Source: Megaleporinus macrocephalus (taxonomy: Eukaryota; Chordata; Actinopteri; Characiformes; Anostomidae). Taken from it: a stretch of DNA of 64,000 bases. The stretch spans positions 20,997,349 to 21,061,348 of the forward strand of contig CM038702.1 in NCBI GenBank assembly GCA_021613375.1, read 5' to 3'. The position numbers and the translations under genes were made by a program. Shown piece by piece: positions 60,760-64,000 of the stretch; position 1 is the first letter of the stretch, and every line of letters begins with the position of its first letter. The notes beneath the pieces were generated by a model, which was not told where the DNA came from, did not search any database, and saw only the letters and a program-made list of their open reading frames with translations.

Positions 60760-63722
60760 TTCACATGTATTCCTACAAAATATTTATTATTTCAGAAGAA
60801 ACAGTCAACCAAATAACCCACAGTCAAGCTTCAGGACGTGGTTTAACAGTAATTCTGTTTCAGCGCAGATGAATGATTGTGTGAATCTGACATGACTAGA
60901 CACTACTATCTCCATGTTAATCACATCTCACATCTCACAGTGAACACTAGTGCTGTTGCAGCAGTATTTACAAAGACTTTTGATCATTCACTTGGTGGTG
61001 CTGTAGCACATTCAGTATCTAGAACTTCCTTTTGTATTTCTATGTGTTCACGAAAAAACATACACAGTGCATCTTGATGGAACCCCAACAGAATGAATGC
61101 TGGATCAATGGATAGAGAGTTGGATGGAGACTGACAGATAGGTAGATGGATGGATGTAGGGACTTATGTATAGGAAAAAGAAAGTTTCTTCAAGATTTGG
61201 GTCACAATAAACTAATATAAGAAATGTTTTAAAAATGATTAGAACCTCCAGATCCCCAGCGTTTTTCACAGAATGTTCTGAAAAAGCAAGTGGAGCTGAG
61301 ATTTGCTACCCTTACCCTAACCTAAACCTTGAACTTTGCCCTAACCTTACACTAACCCTAACCTTAATCTTACTCCTAACCTTAACCTTACCCTAACCCT
61401 ACTGTAACCTTAGCCTAACTTATACTTACCCTTACCCTATCTCTTACCCTAACCTAACCTTAACCTTACACTAACCCTTACTTTTACCCTACCTAACTTT
61501 ACCCAAACTTTCCTCTTGCCCTAACCTTAAATTAAGCTCAACCTTAACTTTAAACTAACTTTAACCTTATTTTTACACTTACCCTAACCTTAACCTTACA
61601 CCTGCCTGTACTTTAACTTTACCCTTAGCCGTACCCTAACCTTAACTTAACTTTACCTTAACCCTACCCATACTTTTACCCTAACCTTACCCTAACCTTA
61701 ACCCTACCCATACTTTTACCCTAACCTTAACTTAACTTTACCCTAACCCTACCCATACTTTTACCCTAACCTTACCCTAACCTTAACCCTACCCATACTT
61801 TTACCCTAACCTTAACTTAACTTTACCCTAACCCTACCCATACTTTTACCCTAACCATACCCTAACCTTAACCCTACCCATACTTTTACCCTAACCTTAA
61901 CTTAACTTTACCTTAACCCTACCTATACTTTTACCCTAACCTTACCCTAACCTTAACCTTAACCCTCCCCATACTTTTACCCTAACCTTACCCTAACCTT
62001 AACCCTACCCATACATTTACCCTAACCTTAACTTAACTTTACCCTAACCCTACCCATACTTTTACCCTAACCTTACCCTAACCTTAACCCTACCCATACT
62101 TTTACCCTAACCTTAACTTTACCCTAACCCTACCCATACTTTTACACTAACCTTGCCCTAACCTTAACCCTACCCATACTTTTACCCTAACCTTAACTTA
62201 ACTTTACCCTAACCCTACCCATACTTTTACCCTAACCATACCCTAACCTTAACCTTAACCCTACTCATACTTTTACCCTAACCTTAACTTAACTTTACCT
62301 TAACCCTACCCATAAATTTACCCTAACCTTACCCTAACCTTAACCTTAACCCTACCCACACTTTTACCCTAACCTTACCCTAACCTTAACCCTACCCATA
62401 CTTTTACCCTAACCTTAACTTAACTTTACCCTAACCCTACCCATACTTTTACCCTAACCATACCCTAACCTTAACCCTACCCATACTTTTACCCTAACCT
62501 TACCCTAACTTTAACCTTAACCCTACCCATACTTTTACCCTAACCTTAACTTAACTTTACCTTAACCCTACCCATACTTTTACCCTAACCTTACCCTAAC
62601 CTTAACCCTACCCATACTTTTACCCTAACCTTAACCTTAACCCTACCCATACTTTTACCCTAACCTTACCCTAACTTTAACCTTAACCCTACCCATACTT
62701 TTACCCTAACCTTAACTTAACTTTACCTTAACCCTACCCATACTTTTACCCTAACCTTACCCTAACCTTAACCCTACCCATACTTTTACCCTAACCTTAC
62801 CCTAACCTTAACCCTACCCACTTTTACCCTAAACTTACCCTAACTTTAACCTTAACCCTACCCATACTTTTACCCTAACCTTACCCTAACTTTAACCTTA
62901 ACCCTACCCATACTTTTACCCTAACCTTACCTTACCTTAACCCTACCCATACTTTTACCCTAAACTTACCCTAACTTTAACCTTAACCCTACCCATACTT
63001 TTACCCTAACCTTACCCTAACTTTAACCTTAACCCTACCCATACTTTTACCCTAACCTTAACCCTACCCATACTTTTACCCTAACCTTACCCGAACTTTA
63101 ACCTTACTCTTACTTTGCTAGCTTTTCTTCTAGAACATGGTTTGTTGTTACTTTGTGTAGTATGTGTGTTATTGTGTTTCTGATATCTGTCTGCAATGTT
63201 AAAACTAAATTGAAGTGATTTACTCTGAATAGGTTGATAAAAGTCTAACTGGTAAAACTCTTCGTTACTCCAAATCTTCCTCCAACAAATTCCTCAAATT
63301 GGCAGCCCTGAGAGTGATGGATGGAGGGAAGGATGGACGGATGGATGGATGGAATGAAAGACTGCTAGATGGACAGAGTTGGACAGAACTGAATGGACAG
63401 ACAGACAGACAGATAGATAGATCAGAAATTCAGAGGCCAGCACTTACAATAAAGGCAATCGCTGACGTGTAGACTGAGTGCCAGTTTGATAAGGCTGACA
63501 GGTTCCTCAGGAAGTTGGTGATGGGTCTGGCACCGCGTTCTGTGTACATTAAAATACATATTTTACAGAAATGCCTCGACAGGAACATTACAACCATGAT
63601 ATAACATAGAACCAGCACAGCACTACCCATTACGAAATTAATACTGTCAACTTTAAAGCAGAAAAACCTTGAAATAAATTGAAAAAAATGACTCACTAAG
63701 CCGTCTCATGTTTTCTGTTAAC
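46277..63722 (-). CDS. gramd4: GRAM domain-containing protein 4 (GRAMD4), 3' thirteen exons, 5' part outside the window
   Basis: The joined exons (63697-63722, 63448-63539, 60582-60673, 60135-60183, 59043-59114, 58808-58851, 58515-58624, 57655-57809, 52480-52624, 48545-48638, 48133-48223, 47973-48041, 46277-46375) keep one frame through thirteen exons and about 378 residues. Every intron is GT-AG. Landmarks, numbered from the first visible residue: a membrane segment (about 44-69), a charged helical linker (87-125), a membrane hairpin (about 135-177), a low-complexity linker (203-243) and a GRAM domain (about 244-371), a PH-like lipid-binding fold. In mammals GRAMD4 is a membrane protein linked to mitochondrial, p53-independent cell death downstream of E2F1 and to dampening of TLR9 signalling. 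The human protein is about 578 residues, so roughly 200 N-terminal residues are missing here. Teleosts can have a and b paralogues; which one this is cannot be told. Confidence 0.95.
46376..47972 (-). other. gramd4 last intron
   Basis: About 1.6 kb, AT-rich. It contains a decayed MITE copy from 46953. No other feature seen. Confidence 0.85.
46953..47100. mobile_element. MITE, TCGTCACTGTCCAAAGAA family, copy 5 (decayed)
   Basis: The left end TAACATCACTGTCCAAA is recognisable, followed by a poly(T) and CAGCTGCTGT block also seen in the 35 kb copies. The right end is not recognisable. Confidence 0.45.
47973..48041 (-). CDS. gramd4: gramd4 exon, GRAM domain
   Basis: A 69-nt exon, phase 0 at both ends, encoding YKVLSVLPGSGMGISIAT and PSTQK. 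Donor GTAAGC, acceptor CACAG. Central part of the GRAM fold. Confidence 0.95.
48133..48223 (-). CDS. gramd4: gramd4 exon, GRAM domain
   Basis: A 91-nt exon encoding YLCFESSSSRSGSSKKNK and VIKLVDITDIQK. Donor GTATCT, acceptor CTCAG. Separated from the next exon by only 91 bases of intron. The serine-rich stretch is one residue longer than the human sequence as I remember it. Confidence 0.95.
48488..48527. repeat. Interrupted (GT)n microsatellite
   Basis: Two GT runs split by a short AGTGTACTG segment, in the intron just downstream of the 48545-48638 exon. Confidence 0.85.
48545..48638 (-). CDS. gramd4: gramd4 exon, GRAM domain
   Basis: A 94-nt exon encoding CENGWRCCLINRDRKMPT and DYIRNGVLYVTE. 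Donor GTAAGA, acceptor TACAG. This is the GRAM core strand region and is nearly identical to the mammalian sequence as I know it. Confidence 0.96.
48672..48747. repeat. (GAAAC)n pentanucleotide microsatellite
   Basis: About 15 copies of GAAAC on the plus strand, nearly perfect. In the gene direction this is a (GTTTC)n pyrimidine-rich run ending about 33 bases upstream of the 3' splice site at 48639. Confidence 0.95.
48842..49184 (-). mobile_element. DANA-like SINE, full-length, antisense, single-copy head
   Basis: On the minus strand: head GGCAGCATGGTGGTGTGGTG, B-box region AGTTTGATTCCCGG, GTGTGGAGTGTGCATGTTCT, TCCTCCCACAGTCCAAACAC, TAAATTGCC, and a (GGAT)n tail. The central blocks match the SINE at 8080-8436, but here the head unit occurs once, and the 3' half differs. 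This gives an in-window reference for the unexpanded head. The frames at 48813-49145 on both strands are explained by it. Confidence 0.85.
49320..49530 (+). mobile_element. LINE-like 3' tail
   Basis: The block GTGAAGCACTTTGAACTGCT, followed by an ATGAACAGTTACACGAATAA segment and CTTGCCTTG, resembles the conserved 3' end of fish LINEs (AAGCACTTTG...AATAAA). No coding sequence upstream, so a severely 5'-truncated copy or a SINE sharing that tail. Confidence 0.5.
50218..50465. mobile_element. Probable MITE with repeated TTTCCCA-CATA motifs
   Basis: TTTCCCAAAACCATAACTC and GTTTCCCAGAGCCATAGCCT occur as internal repeats. GCTAACTATG near the left end and GAACTATGGTTAGAAG near the right suggest inverted pieces. 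Similar units are frequent in fish genomes. Ends not resolved. Confidence 0.4.
51770..52181 (+). pseudogene. Tc1/mariner transposase relic (family 3)
   Basis: On the plus strand ILQQDNVTHHTARNVPRL is followed, after a frame change, by LLPWTPNSLDFNLIKHLW and DHLDCHVGS. These correspond to the LQQDNAxxHxA and WPxxSPDLNPIEHLWD segments that carry the last two catalytic acidic residues of Tc1 transposases. A stop follows shortly, and the element ends near TAATGTGACTCGACTGTA. The N-terminal half is missing. Dead copy inside a gramd4 intron, opposite in direction to the gene. Confidence 0.85.
52480..52624 (-). CDS. gramd4: gramd4 exon, linker and GRAM domain start
   Basis: A 145-nt exon. It encodes a variable Ser/Glu-rich linker, then RVHSTKKGAFHEVFNLPE and TERPLP. 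KKGxFHEVFNL opens the GRAM domain. Donor GTAAGA, acceptor CACAG. The linker (residues about 214-240) is the least conserved visible part. Confidence 0.95.
53111..53231. mobile_element. Short MITE with GGGATGCA / TGCATCCC ends
   Basis: Perfect 8-bp inverted ends 121 bp apart, with GATATC motifs near both ends. The GGGATGCA start resembles hAT-type fish elements. No target duplication identified. Confidence 0.5.
54200..54268. repeat. (TA)n microsatellite
   Basis: TA run of about 68 bp with one interruption near the right edge, inside a gramd4 intron. Confidence 0.97.
55548..55796. mobile_element. MITE, TCGTCACTGTCCAAAGAA family, copy 6
   Basis: The left end TATCATCACTGTCTAAAGAA and the right end TTCTTGGGCAGTAACAATA are decayed inverted repeats. 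The interior has CCAAGACATTTTGGAGCATT and CTATTGGTCTATTCATCATG as in the other copies. A small (GGTAT)n expansion lies inside (55714-55736). Confidence 0.75.
56112..56560 (-). pseudogene. Tc1/mariner-type transposon relic (family 4)
   Basis: It starts with TACACCAATGAGCCAAAACA, the terminus of an abundant fish Tc1-type element. The transposase blocks CACCTTCTTCCATTGCT-like (56171-56186), GGCACTTTCGGTGGTGGACT (56224-56243) and CTGACTGGTCTG follow. In the minus direction these correspond to the RRKxxxW and EQWKKV region before the catalytic SDESR motif. Later blocks up to the start codon region (near 56470-56520) are decayed. Frames are broken and the catalytic half is deleted. Confidence 0.75.
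56615..56670. repeat. (CA)n microsatellite
   Basis: CA run of about 56 bp next to the Tc1 relic, inside a gramd4 intron. Confidence 0.97.
57655..57809 (-). CDS. gramd4: gramd4 exon, membrane hairpin second half and linker
   Basis: A 155-nt exon encoding LYAGIKFFIIDFLFKSC (hydrophobic), then KYDTPYIVWNNLPTDPQ and LKERSNATVSRR. Donor GTATGA, acceptor GACAG. The DTPYIxWxxLPTDPQLKER block is very conserved in GRAMD4. Confidence 0.96.
57810..58514 (-). other. gramd4 intron
   Basis: About 0.7 kb. It contains repeated TAACTAAC-type words (58160-58310) but no definable repeat unit or other feature. Confidence 0.8.
58515..58624 (-). CDS. gramd4: gramd4 exon, membrane hairpin first half
   Basis: A 110-nt exon encoding LFMWVQPEITQKLYIGLW followed by the hydrophobic VAFISSCVLPYKLMGFIF. 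Donor GTGAGA, acceptor TGCAG. With the next exon it forms two closely spaced membrane segments. Confidence 0.96.
58808..58851 (-). CDS. gramd4: gramd4 exon, helical linker (44 nt)
   Basis: A very short exon encoding NLFGKMADVLEKIK plus two bases. Donor GTGAGT, acceptor TGTAG. Confidence 0.94.
59043..59114 (-). CDS. gramd4: gramd4 exon, helical linker (72 nt)
   Basis: It encodes EPPKEDLTVSEKFQLVLD and VAQKAQ, phase 0 at both ends. Donor GTATCT, acceptor CCTAG region at 59115-59116. Predicted amphipathic helix between the membrane segments. Confidence 0.95.
59240..59985. repeat. Telomere-like degenerate array, first block
   Basis: About 750 bp of irregular CCCTAA, CCTTAA and CCTCAA words on the plus strand (TTAGGG-like on the minus). 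True tandem CCCTAACCCTAACC occurs only briefly (near 59881-59895). It lies between exons 59043-59114 and 60135-60183, within the gramd4 intron. Confidence 0.85.
60135..60183 (-). CDS. gramd4: gramd4 exon, after first membrane segment (49 nt)
   Basis: It encodes GWRIQWSIVPEVSEPV after a split Arg codon. Donor GTATGT, acceptor TGCAG. The RGWRIQWSIVPEVSEP block is a GRAMD4 signature. Confidence 0.95.
60582..60673 (-). CDS. gramd4: gramd4 exon, first visible membrane segment
   Basis: A 92-nt exon encoding IYMNAAWHGWAIPMFLFL and AILRLSLNYLIA, mostly hydrophobic. Donor GTAAGG, acceptor CATAG. A long (TG)n run (gene direction) ends 15 bases upstream of this acceptor. Confidence 0.96.
60689..60757. 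repeat. (CA)n microsatellite next to a splice acceptor
   Basis: About 69 bp of CA on the plus strand, (TG)n in the gene direction. Its near end lies 15 bases from the acceptor dinucleotide at 60674-60675. HTHTHT or CVCVCV peptides across it are artefacts. Confidence 0.97.
60758..61304. other. gramd4 intron segment without notable features
   Basis: Single-copy AT-rich DNA with a brief (GGAT)n stretch near 61140. The frames here are chance. Confidence 0.5.
61305..63108. repeat. Telomere-like array with 40/45-bp higher-order units
   Basis: Irregular CCCTAACC words (61305-61660) pass into an ordered array. Each unit contains CCCTACCCATACTTTTACCC followed by TAACCTTACCCTAACCTTAA (40 bp) or TAACCTTAACTTAACTTTAC plus CCTAA (45 bp). 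The two types often alternate (starts near 61661, 61701, 61746 and 61786), giving 85-bp pairs, with about 33 units in all. Shorter variants dominate after 62580. It sits in the 2.8-kb intron between exons 60582-60673 and 63448-63539. Confidence 0.92.
63316..63423. repeat. Compound tetranucleotide repeat (GGAT, GACA, GATA)
   Basis: A run of GGAT/GGAC, then GACA (63397-63410), then GATA (63411-63422), ending 24 bases from the 3' end of the 63448-63539 exon. Confidence 0.85.
63448..63539 (-). CDS. gramd4: gramd4 exon upstream of first visible membrane segment
   Basis: A 92-nt exon encoding RGARPITNFLRNLSALSN and WHSVYTSAIAFI. Donor GTAAGT, acceptor ACAG. Clearly GRAMD4-type. Confidence 0.95.
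63697..63722 (-). CDS. gramd4: gramd4 micro-exon (26 nt), most 5' exon visible
   Basis: It encodes LTENMRRL and the first base of a Lys codon, in phase with the next exon. Donor GTGAGT, acceptor TTTCAG. It is short, but both splice sites and the phase fit, and a residue block of this type precedes RGARP in GRAMD4. Confidence 0.8.
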
Positions 63723-64000
63723 CTGAAAGAGAGAGAAATATTTTCTTACAATACGTCTCCTCTCTGCCTGTCCTAGCGGCAGTCAAGGGTGAGCAAACAC
63801 TTTTATTATCAAGGGTGATTTTATGAGTCACCCCACACCCACGCATCGCCTCTTCACATACTTTTTCATCACAGTTAGCCTTCCACAGATGTTTTTCATT
63901 CTGGAATAAATTCAGTGAGCAACTAAACTCCTTTCTCTTGGCTTAGAAAAGGCAGAGCCACACAATCAGCAAGGTCACCCTGCCAGAGGTCTGCAGGTTT
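63723..64000 (-). other. gramd4 intron, right edge of window
   Basis: No further exon could be supported. A CAGACCTCTGGCAG segment near 63980 ends before a weak GTGACC donor, but its upstream frame is cut off by the window edge. Confidence 0.5.

Noticed and set aside
60555..60895. His/Thr or Cys/Val repeat proteins
   Set aside because: Translations of the (CA)n tract; the real coding part here is the gramd4 exon 60582-60673.
59240..63108. A chromosome end (true telomere)
   Set aside because: The repeats are degenerate, carry non-telomeric unit structure, and lie inside introns of a gene that continues on both sides.
63960..64000. Another gramd4 exon at the right edge
   Set aside because: Only a weak possible donor (GTGACC) and no frame that can be linked to the next exon.

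Overview
The window is vertebrate nuclear DNA, almost certainly from a teleost fish. The evidence is GT-AG introns, AT-rich low-density sequence, DANA-like tRNA-derived SINEs, Tc1/mariner remnants of types common in fish, many short inverted-repeat elements and long microsatellites. The DANA-like SINEs hint at an otophysan fish, but that is an inference. Nothing bacterial or viral was recognised.

The only host gene I can support is the 3' two thirds of gramd4 (GRAM domain-containing protein 4) on the minus strand, stop codon at 46277 and most 5' visible exon at 63697-63722. Thirteen exons give one continuous frame of about 378 residues with consensus splice sites at every junction. They cover a membrane segment, a helical linker, a membrane hairpin and the complete C-terminal GRAM domain. 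The N-terminal part and promoter lie beyond base 64000.

Bases 1-46000 are a gene-poor stretch made of repeat relics and single-copy AT-rich DNA. In order: a LINE reverse-transcriptase fragment (1-222); a 5 kb array of 20-bp units (3141-8095) that runs without a break into a DANA-like SINE (to about 8436); a second SINE type (11654-11950); a MITE family with TCGTCACTGTCCAAAGAA ends; other inverted-repeat elements; a 17-bp minisatellite (20491-20856); two copies of a large fold-back element (23303 and 30786); a Tc1 relic (34172); a 34-bp minisatellite (37348-39504) with its unexpanded relative still present at 35437; and another Tc1 relic (41880-42640).

The gramd4 introns hold a SINE, a LINE-like 3' tail, two more Tc1 relics, long (TA)n, (CA)n and (GAAAC)n tracts, and two telomere-like CCCTAA-rich arrays that bracket the exons at 60135-60673.

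The most striking observation is that the 5 kb array appears to be the expanded 5' head of a single SINE insertion. The array and the SINE body share one outer pair of 13-bp near-identical flanking repeats (3128-3140 and 8437-8449), and each of the roughly 248 units carries a sequence matching the RNA polymerase III A-box consensus.
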